A DNA stretch of 64,000 nucleotides from Phytophthora sp. 'mugwort' (GCA_033558025.1 JAUCEF010000011.1:3286001-3350000), one strand, 5' to 3'. Positions 9,280 to 19,875 are shown, counted from the first letter of the stretch. Translations and numbers: made by a program. Notes: generated by a model not told the origin, from the letters alone.

Positions 9280-10956
9280 ATGAGCGCGGCACAGAGCATG
9301 ACGACACTGGCCGAAAGCGCCCGGGAAACAGAGCGGGTCGAGCTCGAGTGCTTGGAATGTAAGCCATCCTTTGTGACGGCAATCTCACCTTCATCCGTTG
9401 CCTCCTCTAGTACATCTCTGACTGCTGAAGCCTCATATATCCCATCCGCTTCAGAGGTGGAAGGTCGCGTGTTCCGTCGACTGCAGCATTTTCATTTGCT
9501 GCCATCAGAGCTCAAGGCCCAATCTGACATGGTCGCAACTTATTTGCTGGCACCAATAGTGCGGAGTCAAGTGTTTGAGCAACGGAAGCATTGGTGGCAT
9601 CACCCGGTTCATTTGGCAAAGGCTGGACAAGGAATGTTCGTACAAGGCCGCAAACTTATCAAGGCCATCCTGAAATATCTCTTGCTGTCCCACGCAGCTA
9701 ACAACTCCCTTCGCGACGCCCAACAGCTTGCCGAAGGCCTCGTACTCAGTGGATTCTTGTCACCAGTGCACGAGGCGCCAGGGCCCGATGATGAACCTCT
9801 TGGCGAACTTTACGTGCTGGATGACTGCTACTACGAACTCGTCGCTCCTGGGGCCGCCGCGGTTGTCCCGACGCCAAACGCGGTAGCATCCGCCACTGTT
9901 AATACCACCTCGACGACCTCCTTGTCAGGTGCCATCGTCTTACACATACAGCCGCACGAATCACCCACGAATCGGAAGAAGGCAGCGCGACAAACCGAAC
10001 GCACGCTCTCTGTCTGGGCGGTGACGGACGGCGCAATTCGTGCAGGGTTTGTACTGCGTCGATCGGAAAGATCTCACTTGCGAAACTTGCTCGGTATCGC
10101 GTCGAAGATGAAACGTTGCTATGCCGTGGTGAACCTGACAAAGCACCACTCGCTTGTGCTGTTCGAGACGGACGTGGCAAGACGCGATCTTGCGCATGTG
10201 GAACTTCGTGCAGCAGCCGTAGAGTATTATATGCCGCCGGGTGATGATTCTCACTGTTACGCTCTGAAGATATGCAGTGACAATGGCGACCCGATCGCCA
10301 ATCGTGACGGCAACGACGCCGTGGAGATCCTCGCGCTGCAAAATAAACCTGAGCAGGAACAGTGGCTTCTGGCGCTAGTGGAAGCCGGTGCTGCATTCTT
10401 GGAGACCCACCCTGCCATTCTCTCATTCGCAGCCTCATCGGCTTCGCTCTATTCGCTGCGGGATACAGACGCAAGTGGCAACCCCTTTTGCCTGTCAGAG
10501 CTGCGTGGTCATGTGGCCTTGCTGACAAATGTGACCAGCGGTTCCTTCAACACCAACGCAGAGCAACTTCTAGAGCTTGCGCAGTTGTCACGGATATACG
10601 AAGATGCTGGTCTGAAGATCGTAGCGTTCCCTTGTGCACAGTTTGGAGACGCCGAGTTCGACAACGACGAAGATCTCGTTGAACATTTTCAGGAATTGTT
10701 TGAAGTACGCTTCCCAGTGTTGTGTACGCGCGACGTGAACGGCCCAAACGCACGTGACGCGATGCTCTTTTGCAAGACGCAACTGCCGGGGGCCACGAAA
10801 TTCGCAGCAAATGCATTCATCGAAAACAACTTCGTTAAGTTTCTTGTGGATCGCGATGGTCGACTGTTCAAGCGCTACGACCCCAGTGACTTACCTTTGA
10901 GCATGGAAGCGGACATTCAAAGTCTATTGAGGTCGGTTCCACCGACGACGACCTGA
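9280..10956 (+). CDS. DEP-PH-GPx paralogue with lost active site (predicted pseudoenzyme)
   Basis: 558 aa, intact frame, lying 380 bp after and in the same direction as the preceding GPx fusion. Residues about 60-165 are DEP-like (EGRVF..RKLIKAILKYLL..AQQLAEGLVLSGFL). Residues about 242-375 are PH-like (VWAVTDGAIRAGFVLRR..). Residues about 388-552 align with GPx throughout: DVNGPNARD, FLVDRDGRLFKRYDPSDLPL. The active site is not conserved. The NVSSKCG motif reads NVTSGSF, so the peroxidatic Cys is Ser422. KWNF reads ENNF, so the catalytic Trp is Asn516. Gln454 in FPCAQF remains. The long intact frame argues it is still expressed. Loss of both Cys and Trp predicts no peroxidase activity; a binding or regulatory role is inference. 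A weak Inr is at 9251. Confidence 0.88.
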   Translation: MSAAQSMTTLAESARETERVELECLECKPSFVTAISPSSVASSSTSLTAEASYIPSASEVEGRVFRRLQHFHLLPSELKAQSDMVATYLLAPIVRSQVFEQRKHWWHHPVHLAKAGQGMFVQGRKLIKAILKYLLLSHAANNSLRDAQQLAEGLVLSGFLSPVHEAPGPDDEPLGELYVLDDCYYELVAPGAAAVVPTPNAVASATVNTTSTTSLSGAIVLHIQPHESPTNRKKAARQTERTLSVWAVTDGAIRAGFVLRRSERSHLRNLLGIASKMKRCYAVVNLTKHHSLVLFETDVARRDLAHVELRAAAVEYYMPPGDDSHCYALKICSDNGDPIANRDGNDAVEILALQNKPEQEQWLLALVEAGAAFLETHPAILSFAASSASLYSLRDTDASGNPFCLSELRGHVALLTNVTSGSFNTNAEQLLELAQLSRIYEDAGLKIVAFPCAQFGDAEFDNDEDLVEHFQELFEVRFPVLCTRDVNGPNARDAMLFCKTQLPGATKFAANAFIENNFVKFLVDRDGRLFKRYDPSDLPLSMEADIQSLLRSVPPTTT

Positions 10957-11280
10957 AGAGACTGTACACTTCAGGACCGAAGTTGCAAACGCGAATTTGT
11001 GGTGGAAGATGCAATAACATGTTATTTAATACCTGCACATTCGCTTCTCATGCTTGTTGCTTCGTTGCAATCCAGGATACAAATACCAGCCGGCTTGGGT
11101 CGCTTCATGCGTTAATACACCCGATATGCTCCGCTCCCTATGTGGAGGTCGTCTTACGCGAAAGACACACGGTGCAAAAAATCTATAGGCGTTGGGCGTT
11201 CCATTCCACCTGCTGAGGTCGCGATGCAACGCTGGTCGTGGGCTTGAAAGGCTAGGAAGTCTTGATTCTAATTCGACATT
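10957..11280. other. Intergenic between convergent genes
   Basis: Holds the 3' ends of the pseudo-GPx gene (+) and the carrier gene (-). No further feature seen. Confidence 0.5.
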
Positions 11281-12201
11281 TTAGTCAAGGAAGGCCTTCT
11301 TGTACGCGGCGTTGAGCTGTTCAACGACCAAAAGCACGATCATGGCGTTGGGCGCACAGCGCGTGTAATAGGTCCAGTATCCGCGCCAAAGCTTAGACGG
11401 ACCCTCCTTGGTAATGATCTGCTTGAAGCAGTCAGTCACGCCTGAGTACGGGTTCTTGCCCGTGGTGGGGTCAACCTTCATGTTCATGAGGCGCGACTTG
11501 ACCAGGTCGAACGGCAGCGACGTAAACGCACAGGCGAAGCCAGACACGGCGCTGGCGCCCATGTTGGTAGCGAATCCGTGGCCGTACTGGGCCGCGATCA
11601 TCTCCTTGGCCTGGTCGTACGAAGCCATCATACCGAGGTTCATGGCGGCGCCACGAGCCACCAGCGGGATGCTACCACGCCACAGGGTGCTCACACCCTC
11701 GGAGCCGGCGATCTTGAAGATGGCATCAAACACGTTCTTGTAACCACGCTTCTCGCCGGCTTTGGCCAGCGTATCGGCCTGCATGCGCACGAGAGCGACG
11801 TCCATGGGGCAGCCAAGAGTAGCAGCAATGCCACCCGTCACGATAGCAGACGCAGACTTGACGGCCAGCGGTAGTGAGGCGCTTTCGCCGTTTGCGACGC
11901 GGCGCGCTATCATTTTATCAGAGAAGGCGCGGTGCATGCCGAGTCGGGCCGTGCCGTAGACCATCTGACGCGCCACGGCGGCCGAAAGGCCAGCGTACAG
12001 GCCGGTGATGCCCTCCTTGGCTACGACCGAGCGAGCGACGCCCAGGCCGGTGACGTTGGAACCTGTCTGGCCGGCCAGCTGCAGATGCACCTTAACCAGG
12101 TCAATAGGGTGAATAGCGATAGCAGCAAACACGGCCGACGATCCGCCGCAGATGTATGGCTGGGCGGCCAGCGCGATGGGGGACTTGGTAGTCGTCGACA
12201 T
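11281..12201 (-). CDS. Mitochondrial carrier, oxoglutarate/malate (dicarboxylate) type
   Basis: 306 aa, the usual carrier length, intronless. Three repeats each carry the carrier signature: HPIDLVKVHLQ, CPMDVALVRMQ and LPFDLVKSRLMNM, each followed by a G-x-LWRG or GLYAG box (GITGLYAGL, GVSTLWRGS, GPSKLWRGY). The PMDxxLVRMQ second signature and the RGY/TRCAPNAMI ending are typical of the 2-oxoglutarate/malate and dicarboxylate carriers of the inner mitochondrial membrane. Six membrane helices are expected. Substrate is inferred from subfamily motifs and not proven. Upstream, about 45 nt before the ATG, GCTCCATTCCCGAAAC on the minus strand is a weak Inr-like element. It is divergent from the kinase gene beginning at 13372. 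Confidence 0.92.
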   Translation of the reverse strand: MSTTTKSPIALAAQPYICGGSSAVFAAIAIHPIDLVKVHLQLAGQTGSNVTGLGVARSVVAKEGITGLYAGLSAAVARQMVYGTARLGMHRAFSDKMIARRVANGESASLPLAVKSASAIVTGGIAATLGCPMDVALVRMQADTLAKAGEKRGYKNVFDAIFKIAGSEGVSTLWRGSIPLVARGAAMNLGMMASYDQAKEMIAAQYGHGFATNMGASAVSGFACAFTSLPFDLVKSRLMNMKVDPTTGKNPYSGVTDCFKQIITKEGPSKLWRGYWTYYTRCAPNAMIVLLVVEQLNAAYKKAFLD

Positions 12202-13371
12202 GGCAGGCAGTGCAGAGGTATGAGCTGCTTGAGGAGGTTTCGGGAATGGAGCGTCAGTGGCGGCCGTCAGCCCCAGTACCGTGCGTTTTGTGAATACACG
12301 CCCCTCCCTCGCTGGATTGAGTAGGCCTAGGGCTCCTTGACAGCTGCTTGACTTGCTTTCAGTATGACCCAGCCATGCGGAGCGGATGTGAAATACACAA
12401 TCACCACATGGCTCACCACCAAGCAGACCTGAGCTACCACATGCGACTGGGATGATCGGAAATGACAGGGGATGTGGTGGCGAAACAGCACGAAACCCAT
12501 GCTAAGAGCCCAGGAAGTTCAATCAAGCACTTGGCTGGGAGCATCGCGCGGGGTGGTTATTAACAGAATGTCGGAGGCGAAATCCTGGCCAGCCATTGGT
12601 ACGCTGTACCTGTCGTTCGGCGCCAAACACCGCCACTAAGCTTCAGGCAGGATTTGCCACTCGCCACGCTGGCGTTCGTGGCTCTTTGTTTCCTCGTTGC
12701 TGCATTTCGACGGCGCGATAGGCAGCTCTGAGAAACTACTGTTCACGCTCTTTGCTGCCGCGCACACGGCAAACCGAGTCCTAAAATCCGAGCGCCGCGC
12801 AAGCCACTGCTGCATGCAACGGAGCGTTCCGACGGGATGGGAAAACTGGCGCTGCCAAGGCTAGATTCGTGGCACTCGATGTGCTATTTGCGGTGCTGCT
12901 TGGGCGCGGCAGCAAAAACGTGTTAGACGCGCAGTTCTTTAGCGAGCTGGTGGAGGAAGCGCCGATGATTGCTATGGCATCACATGGTCGATGTGCAGTG
13001 AGATCGCCGGCGCGGGATTAGGTGGACGCTCGCCGCGCGCGTGACAATGCGGGTTGGTCCTTCGGGACATTTGCAACTCGCTCCAATCGACGCTTACACA
13101 TTGCAGCCGTCCAAGATCGTACCGGATGGAGGCCCAGGCGCACCTCGACCTCTCTGGATGGTCCCCAATAGGGTCTTGTGTCTTATCTGATCACGAACGT
13201 GCAGTGAAATAAACAGAGAACAGTAGAGAGAAACGCTGCATGTTTCACATTCTCTTCCCAATTGGTCAAAATGCTTCTATAAATACCATTTGCATCCAAT
13301 AGTATCGCGATTCCTCAGGAACGTTCAGTACATACAAACTCGCATACAAACGCGACCTCAAGCACCAGCCG
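12202..13371. other. Divergent promoter region, with TATA-like box
   Basis: About 1.17 kb between the carrier (-) and the kinase (+). No gene seen. A TATAAATA sequence at 13278-13285, about 90 nt before the kinase ATG, and CCATTTGCATCCAAT just after it are the only promoter-like elements. Confidence 0.5.
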
Positions 13372-15849
13372 ATGCTGATGTCGCCGCTAGCAGCGCTCGT
13401 GCTGTTGGTGTCAGTGACGATGCTGCATGTTGCGTCCTCCATCGATGTGCCCGTGGAGACGGGCTTCGCTTTCACGGGCCTGCACTCCGACTTCGCCCAG
13501 CAGTATTACGTGCTTTACACGGAGCTGGACGACACCGCGCAGCTAGCGGACGTGACTTCGGACGCGCTGCCAAGCCAGCTGCAGCAAGAACTAGCCACCA
13601 ACTCGCTTAAGTGGAGTGACCTTCCCGGCCTTCTGCAGCGCGCCTTCCTCTGGGACATCGGCTACGTGTTGACGCCCACGCACGCACTGGCCAAGGTTTA
13701 TACGCGGTGCGGGCGCTCCATGGCGGAGCTCGTAGTGCCGCCCAAGGCTTTCGAGCGCGTCGGTTGTCAGCTGACAGAGTGCGTGCTACCGGATGGGACG
13801 ATTTTCCATCGATCGCTGGACTGCAAGGCCTCGCAACTCTCTAGAGCGGTCCAATGCGCAGTGGACGCAGCTGATGATATCTCGGCGCCCGCGTATGCAG
13901 CGGTCTGGGGAGACGGCGGAGAAGCTGACACGCTGCCCGAAGTGATAGTGCAACGTCACGCCTACTTGGACTCCGACGGAGCTCCCAATTTAATCTTTGC
14001 ACTACACACGACGAACTATGAGGTGGCTTATGCACAGTGTCCACTTACGCCAGCTATGGTGATTCCATGTGCGCCATACAATTTGGTGAATCAATCGAAA
14101 TTTTGTGCTCCGGAGCCTGGTGAAGTGGCGTCTGCGTGGCTTACGAAATATGCGGCAGATCATAAGCAGGACAAGACGTGGCTGCTAGTGCCGCTATGTA
14201 TTGTCACGTTTGTGACGTTTGGTACTGTTGCTGTGTACCGCTACAAGTCGGCGTTGCGTGATGAAGCACGAAGAGAAGTCGATCTATTCATGCGTGAGAA
14301 TCGCCATTTATTCGACAATGGCGCAGTCGAAGCGTTTTTGGTGCCGAAACGACGGGGTCGAGGACGTTCACGGAGCTCTCATACGACACGAACCAGCCGG
14401 CAGCAGCGTTCTTCGTCCTATTCCTCGTCATCCAGTCTTGACAGTGATGACAGTGCGTACAGCTCTCGATCATCGATCAGTCGATCTCGCGATTCAAATC
14501 ATGACGGATCGGAGGCGTCTCTGAGTTATAATGAAGGAATCCAGAATGCTGAGGCTTTCGAGCATTTTGACGCGACTATTGGCTTGTCGGCGTCTGCTTT
14601 TGACCCGTTAGCATCCAAAGCACGAATGGATCCTCTTCAAAACGAGGCCGAATTGCACACACAAGGCATGAAGGATAGTGGGGCCACACCCGATGAGGTC
14701 AGGGCGCGAAAGAACGAGATGGCCATTCGAAGCTTCCGTTTGTTTGAGTCCCACCGCAAGATCCGGCGACTGCGTATCCCGATTGCCGAGCTCCAACTCT
14801 TACGACCGCTCTCGCGCGGGACTACCGGTGATGTTTGGCTCGCGCTCCACAACAATACAGAGGTCGCTATTAAGCAATTGGTACCGGAAAAGCGTCGGTT
14901 GTTACCTGAAATGGAGATGTTCCTGGCCGAGATCTATCTCATGGCGCAGCTGAAACACCCTCACATCGTGATACTGAATGGTATTGCTTGGAATACACTC
15001 GAGCATGTGGTCATGGTGCAGGAGTACATGGAAGGTGGCGACTTGCAGCATTTTCTAACTCAGCAACGCACCAGCAATACTACGTCAGCGGCTCCAGTTA
15101 ATTCGGGCGGTACGGTTGTAAAGCGCTCTGGTTCCACGTGTGGGGGATTACCACAGGTTGATGAAGCTGCTGCCGTTGCAGCTACATCCTCGGGTTCGTT
15201 TGTAGGCGGCCTTGGTGCTGCCGCTGGCGGTTTAATTCACTCGACGCATTCTCTGCATTCAAGTCATTTCACGTGGTCAAAGCAAAAACTGGCTATTGCT
15301 CAAGCCGTCACAAGCGCGCTGGCCTATTTGCATGCGCTAACCCCCATGGTGCTGCATCGTGATGTCAAGTCGCGCAATGTGCTACTGTCATCTTCACTGG
15401 ATGCCAAATTGTGTGACTTTGGCGTAAGTCGACGCAAATGCAGCGGCAATGACGACGGAACCAATCTCACGGCAACAGCTGCAGCTGGTACATTATCGTG
15501 GACTGCGCCCGAGTTACTGCTGGGTGAGGAGTACACCGAGAAAGTGGACATTTACTCGCTTGGCGTCCTTTTCAGTGAGCTGGACACATGCACACTACCG
15601 TATCACGACCCATCTTCTCTTTCCGAGCGACTGGTGCAGCACCCTTTGCGCTTGATGCGTCGCATTATCGATGACGGCCTTCGTCCCCAGCTCTCGCCGG
15701 ATTGTCCGCTTCCTATCACGCATTTAATTGCTGCATGCGTATCACGCAATCCGATACTCCGTCCGAGTGCCGCCGATGTAGGAGCTTGGCTGGCCAGTGC
15801 TCGCGGCGAGCGACTCCTTCGCAAGAGCTCGAGCATATTAATCTCCTGA
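13372..15849 (+). CDS. Receptor-like TKL protein kinase with signal peptide and single membrane span
   Basis: 825 aa, intronless. Residues 1-23 form a signal peptide (SPLAALVLLVSVTMLHVASS). A Cys-containing ectodomain of about 240 residues has no recognised fold. The membrane span is at about 269-289 (LLVPLCIVTFVTFGTVAVY). A Ser/Arg-rich juxtamembrane stretch (about 325-380) follows. The kinase domain runs about 465-815: glycine loop SRGTTGDVW, Lys500 in VAIK, HRDVKSRN (Asp about 664), DFG (about 682), WTAPELL and DIYSLGVLFSEL. The KSRN catalytic loop and WTAPE motif fit the tyrosine-kinase-like group. A Gly/Ser/Thr-rich insert (about 563-635) splits the N-lobe hinge from helix D/E. It probably senses an extracellular cue; the ligand is unknown. 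The next ATG at 13378 is an equally possible start. Confidence 0.9.
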   Translation: MLMSPLAALVLLVSVTMLHVASSIDVPVETGFAFTGLHSDFAQQYYVLYTELDDTAQLADVTSDALPSQLQQELATNSLKWSDLPGLLQRAFLWDIGYVLTPTHALAKVYTRCGRSMAELVVPPKAFERVGCQLTECVLPDGTIFHRSLDCKASQLSRAVQCAVDAADDISAPAYAAVWGDGGEADTLPEVIVQRHAYLDSDGAPNLIFALHTTNYEVAYAQCPLTPAMVIPCAPYNLVNQSKFCAPEPGEVASAWLTKYAADHKQDKTWLLVPLCIVTFVTFGTVAVYRYKSALRDEARREVDLFMRENRHLFDNGAVEAFLVPKRRGRGRSRSSHTTRTSRQQRSSSYSSSSSLDSDDSAYSSRSSISRSRDSNHDGSEASLSYNEGIQNAEAFEHFDATIGLSASAFDPLASKARMDPLQNEAELHTQGMKDSGATPDEVRARKNEMAIRSFRLFESHRKIRRLRIPIAELQLLRPLSRGTTGDVWLALHNNTEVAIKQLVPEKRRLLPEMEMFLAEIYLMAQLKHPHIVILNGIAWNTLEHVVMVQEYMEGGDLQHFLTQQRTSNTTSAAPVNSGGTVVKRSGSTCGGLPQVDEAAAVAATSSGSFVGGLGAAAGGLIHSTHSLHSSHFTWSKQKLAIAQAVTSALAYLHALTPMVLHRDVKSRNVLLSSSLDAKLCDFGVSRRKCSGNDDGTNLTATAAAGTLSWTAPELLLGEEYTEKVDIYSLGVLFSELDTCTLPYHDPSSLSERLVQHPLRLMRRIIDDGLRPQLSPDCPLPITHLIAACVSRNPILRPSAADVGAWLASARGERLLRKSSSILIS

Positions 15850-18034
15850 GTGGGAGCAGATTATTCATATTAGTGTGGTTTGTTATTTTTTAGCAGCTAA
15901 GCGTAAACATGTCATTTGTTCAGTTTGTTTCTTAAATCCCGAGTTAATATCCATCGCTATCCATGGAAATGCGATCTCCATTCGTGCTACTTGGCATTCG
16001 TGCTAACCGTACAATGCAGTGAGAGGCAGACCAGGCACCGTTAGTCACAGTAACGATAACGAGACGATAGCAAGTCCAGCGTCAAGTCGAGTCAAACTCT
16101 ACCGGGCTTCTTTCCGCACAACGCGACGCCATCGGTTGCTTAACAAGGCACGGCAACCGCGGACAGTAACGGTGCCCGCCTCGCGACTGTTGACGCCTCA
16201 AAGCTACTAAGAAACGCTTGTTGAAGCGGGGATTCAGCGCTCAGGCTGAAGAGATAGCGAAGTGAGTCAGCTCCTATGGTCGGACGGATGGACGACGAAG
16301 CTTTTCATGGGAAGCGAGCGACCGACGCAGAAGAATACTTCCTGGAGTAACCCTACTCCGAACGTCCGATTGTCCACGCTAGCGGCTAGCGTGGACAGCG
16401 GTTATTAGCCTGCGACAGGATTGCTGCAAGGTGGCATCGATCATCGCCCGCTTCGGAGACGATAAAATGCTAGGACATGTAAGTTACAGCTGTCGGAGTC
16501 GGACTCACCGAAAAGAAGAGCTTGTTGAAGATGTAAAAATGGAAGCTGCGGATATGGACCATTCACGGACAGCTGGCGACGGCAATGGCAAGCGATGCTT
16601 CTTGCCACGACTCGTGCAGCTTTGGATTGGCAGCTCGAAGCTGCTGAGCGCATTCGAACGTGTGCAATTATTATAGCAGACGACGCACGCAGCGTCGGCT
16701 ATCGTGCTGTCAGCACAACTTCCCGGCGACCAGGCCACCTTCTGAAGGTCCTTCGCGCCGCGGGAAGGCGCCGAAGATTAGATCCGAGCAAACGCATGCT
16801 GATTTAGACCATAGAATGGGCCTCGCGTTGGCATACGCGCATCTTATCTATTGAGGGCTTCGTCTACGAGGGGAGCTCGATTTCGCGCAGCGACTCCTTG
16901 CATATTCCCTGCTAGTGAGTATGCAAGCCAAGCTGGTGCAACCGGACAGCCAACTGAGCGGAGCGCTCCAGTCTGGAGCGCTGCGGCTGATGGGATGAAC
17001 CTACGCTCGCGTTGCGCTCGCCGACAGGGTCGGACTCGGAGCTCTCTGCACTGCACTGCACTGGACACTCCAGTCAACCAAGATCCGGCCCCGACGTGTC
17101 GGCTGCGCCGGCGTTCGATAATCTGCTTGGTTCGAGAAATAATGTTCTAAGCGCGTTCCGGCAAGGCGGGACACCCGTTACACAAACGCGGCGAACTTCA
17201 ATCTGCCGGAAACGGGCGATCACTGGCTGCTTGTATGCTATACAATGAATGGGCGCCGCAATGCTCATCTCAGGTACGTCATTTCCTGGCTCGCGACAGC
17301 AACACTGCAGTAAGAGCAACGATGGCTGGAATTGGGTTGATCGGCCTTTCGCAGCAATCGCACAGCTCGCTAGCAATCTCCGCGTCGGCTTCCCAATGAC
17401 CTTCTACTTATCAACGCCGACTTGCCGGCCTGCGCGGCGTTCAACGACACCTTTCTGACCGGAGATTGTCGCGTGTGCCGAGCGGCAAGGCCGTTATCGC
17501 TACTGGACGGACAGCACTGCACCCACTGTCGCGAACACGGCTGGAGGACGGAGGCTATCCATCGCTGGCGGAGACCATGGCGGCGTGCGACGCTGCGAAC
17601 TTAACGAAGGGCTCCGCTGCCGCTGCTGTATTGGGTAGTGGGCGAGCGACTCAGCAGCGCAGATGTGGACGACGCGCTTGCCATTTGAACCCCTTGAAAC
17701 CCGAATTGGGTGCGGTTTGAGCAGCCAAAAGGCGATTGAAGTTGCTGCATTTAATGTCTATAGCGAGGTGCTGCTCAAAGTTTGCCAACATTCGCGGCAT
17801 ACTAGAGCCCATAGATTCTCTAGCGGAGCTGCTCGCGCTGTCGTCCAGATAAGATGGGCCGAAAGTATCTTGGCGCCCCGTCTCCCGTCACTGGGACGCG
17901 ATCCAACGGGTCCCACACAGCGCACGCTGATTGGCCCACATACATTTTTGCCGTGTGACCACCGGCAGACCCGGCGGCGGACAATACGCCCCGTCGCCGT
18001 CTCCCAGCAACCGTACTCGGTCTCTCTTTCCATG
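15850..18034. other. Intergenic, contains a dispersed repeat
   Basis: About 2.2 kb without a recognised gene. It contains the repeat copy at 16781-17055. The open reading frame of the heat shock factor extends upstream to 17663, but that portion precedes the promoter-like element at 18035 and has no HSF similarity. Confidence 0.45.
16781..17055 (+). repeat. Dispersed repeat, copy A (inverted partner at 23530-23766)
   Basis: Shares a chain of diverged blocks with the reverse complement of 23530-23766: GATCCGAGC.., ACCATAGAAT.GGCCTCGC, GAGCTCGATTTCGCGCA.CGACT, CTTGCATATTC, CTGAGCGGAGCGCTC and GCCGACAGGGTCGGA. No coding capacity. Probably a non-autonomous element; the ends are approximate. Confidence 0.6.
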
Positions 18035-18050
18035 GTTCATTCGCGGATTT
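18035..18050 (+). promoter_or_regulatory. Inr/FPR-like core promoter of the HSF gene
   Basis: GTTCATTCGCGGATTT fits the oomycete Inr/FPR pattern with mismatches in the FPR half. It would give a 5' UTR of about 80 nt before the ATG at 18122. Confidence 0.5.
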
Positions 18051-18121
18051 CCAGCCCACGTGACCAGTCTCGCGTCGAATATCGAAAGACGGCCGTGTCA
18101 AAAGCAATAGTCAATCACCTC

Positions 18122-19573
18122 ATGCCGTCCGCGAAAACCGCCCGTCCGACTATGGACCCCACCACCTCCACCAGACCTGCCAAGCGCGCGCGGGTGTCGT
18201 CGCACGGCGGTGGCAGCCGCAAGCCCAAGGCTGTTAGTGCTTCTGCAGCCGACGCAACGGGCCTGCCGGCTGCATTAGCCGCCGCCTGTAAGGTGCCCAA
18301 GTTCTTGCGCTCGCTGTACGCGATTCTGCAGACGGAAGACCCGCACATCATCTCGTGGGTGCAGAACAAGGAGCTTAAGCCCAACAGCGTAACGGCCTTC
18401 CACATCCTCGAGATGGAGCGCTTCGAGCGCGAGATCTTGCCCAAGTACTTCAAGCACCAGAAGTTCGCCAGCTTCCAGCGCCAGCTCAACAATTTCGGTT
18501 TCCGCAAGTGGACTAAGACTCAGTCTAGCGGTGTCTGCACTTTCAGCCACAACTGCTTCCCGCCTGACCTGGCGAACGCCAACAACTCCACCATGTCCAT
18601 CAGGGACCAGTGGCGCCAGAAGAGCACACAGGTGATCCTGCCGCCCGCTTCGGCGATGGGCGGCCAGTCGATTAAGCGACGGATCGTCGGAAACGGCATT
18701 GCCAAGGCGAAAGCCAAACAGCAGCAGATCGGCAATGGTACTGTGCCCCGTCGGCGCCATGTCAACGTGCAGGTTCCAGCTCAAAATATGGCTGACGCGT
18801 TCACGGAGATGTACCGCAGTCCCAACTCCACCGCCAGCCTGGAGAGCAACGCGTTCCGCTATAGTCTGAGCCACCAGCCGCCTCTTAAGAAGCTGGCACG
18901 ACCGAACATCGCCATGAAACAGGATGCATCCGACCCTCTCAATGGACTAGAGGCTTTCTGTGACGACTCGTTCAAGCAGTTTATCTTGCCGCCGTTACAA
19001 CCGCACCACTTGCTGTCTGCTACACCGAGGAATGCCGCGCCACCAGCTTCATTGACACCTTCATTCTCGAACCACAACGACTCTAGCACCCCTGGTCTCG
19101 GTGGATTTCGATTCTCACTGGCTCAGGTTATGAACAACAACACCAACAACGCAACCGCTGCCGACTCAAGTTACAACAACAGCAACGGGCTTAAGCCGTT
19201 CGACTTGAAGCATATTGACACCCAACCTCACCCTTACCCATCAATCGGTAGCCATCACCACGGGGCTAATTCTACGGCTGATGCTGCGGCGTTGCAGGGA
19301 GCGTTCTTGGAGCCCTGGATGTGGGACGCGCAAGCTGCGTCGGCGAACTTTGAGATCGGCTCGTTTCCGCTCGAGTTCGACTGCAAAAATGATTTTGACT
19401 GCAAGAACGAGTTCGACTGGCAAGAAGGCGCGGGCAGCAATAGCTACCAAGGCGTGCAGGTGACGTCCGTGAGCTATGGCATGCAGAACAAAGAGCCGTG
19501 CCACCAGCAGGATCGTAGTGTGCCCTCCAACACCGAAGAATTCGGCCTGGAAAACTTGCTCTTCGTCGAGTAA
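18122..19573 (+). CDS. Heat shock factor (HSF) family transcription factor
   Basis: 483 aa from the ATG at 18122 (an in-frame ATG at 18152 is possible). The frame is open back to 17663, but the core-promoter-like element at 18035 favours the later start. Residues about 58-150 are a complete HSF DNA-binding domain: VPKFLRSLYAILQ, then ISWVQNKELKPNSVTAFHIL, ILPKYFKHQKFASFQRQLNN and FGFRKW. The basic stretch KRARVSSHGGGSRKPK before it is a probable nuclear signal. The remainder is low complexity, rich in Asn, Ser and Gln, with a short DCKNDFDCKNEFDW repeat near the end. No obvious heptad-repeat oligomerisation domain follows the DNA-binding domain, unlike classical HSFs. Target genes are unknown. 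Confidence 0.9.
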   Translation: MPSAKTARPTMDPTTSTRPAKRARVSSHGGGSRKPKAVSASAADATGLPAALAAACKVPKFLRSLYAILQTEDPHIISWVQNKELKPNSVTAFHILEMERFEREILPKYFKHQKFASFQRQLNNFGFRKWTKTQSSGVCTFSHNCFPPDLANANNSTMSIRDQWRQKSTQVILPPASAMGGQSIKRRIVGNGIAKAKAKQQQIGNGTVPRRRHVNVQVPAQNMADAFTEMYRSPNSTASLESNAFRYSLSHQPPLKKLARPNIAMKQDASDPLNGLEAFCDDSFKQFILPPLQPHHLLSATPRNAAPPASLTPSFSNHNDSSTPGLGGFRFSLAQVMNNNTNNATAADSSYNNSNGLKPFDLKHIDTQPHPYPSIGSHHHGANSTADAAALQGAFLEPWMWDAQAASANFEIGSFPLEFDCKNDFDCKNEFDWQEGAGSNSYQGVQVTSVSYGMQNKEPCHQQDRSVPSNTEEFGLENLLFVE

Positions 19574-19875
19574 AATGAGGTAAAATAAGCACAGGCCACG
19601 GCGAAGCAGCCAACACGCCCCATGAGTGGGTGCGTACCAACACCGAGAAGACGGCCTCCTTGCATAGCGAGAAGAGCTGTGATATCGGCGTAGCGTGTAA
19701 TTGTAGTGCGTACGTGAGCAAACACGACGAGCCCAAGGAAACCCCATGAGTGTGAAACCTAAGAGAAAACACGAAGCTTTTTGAAATGAGAAATTCATTG
19801 CAAGTTTTTGTAATAGCTCGGAAGAGCCTAGCGAACACTATGTTGATGCTTCCTACTGTACACGAAGCCAGCTCA

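Noticed and set aside
17663..18121. Upstream extension of the HSF reading frame
   Set aside because: It precedes the promoter-like element, has no HSF similarity and has compositional features of noncoding sequence.
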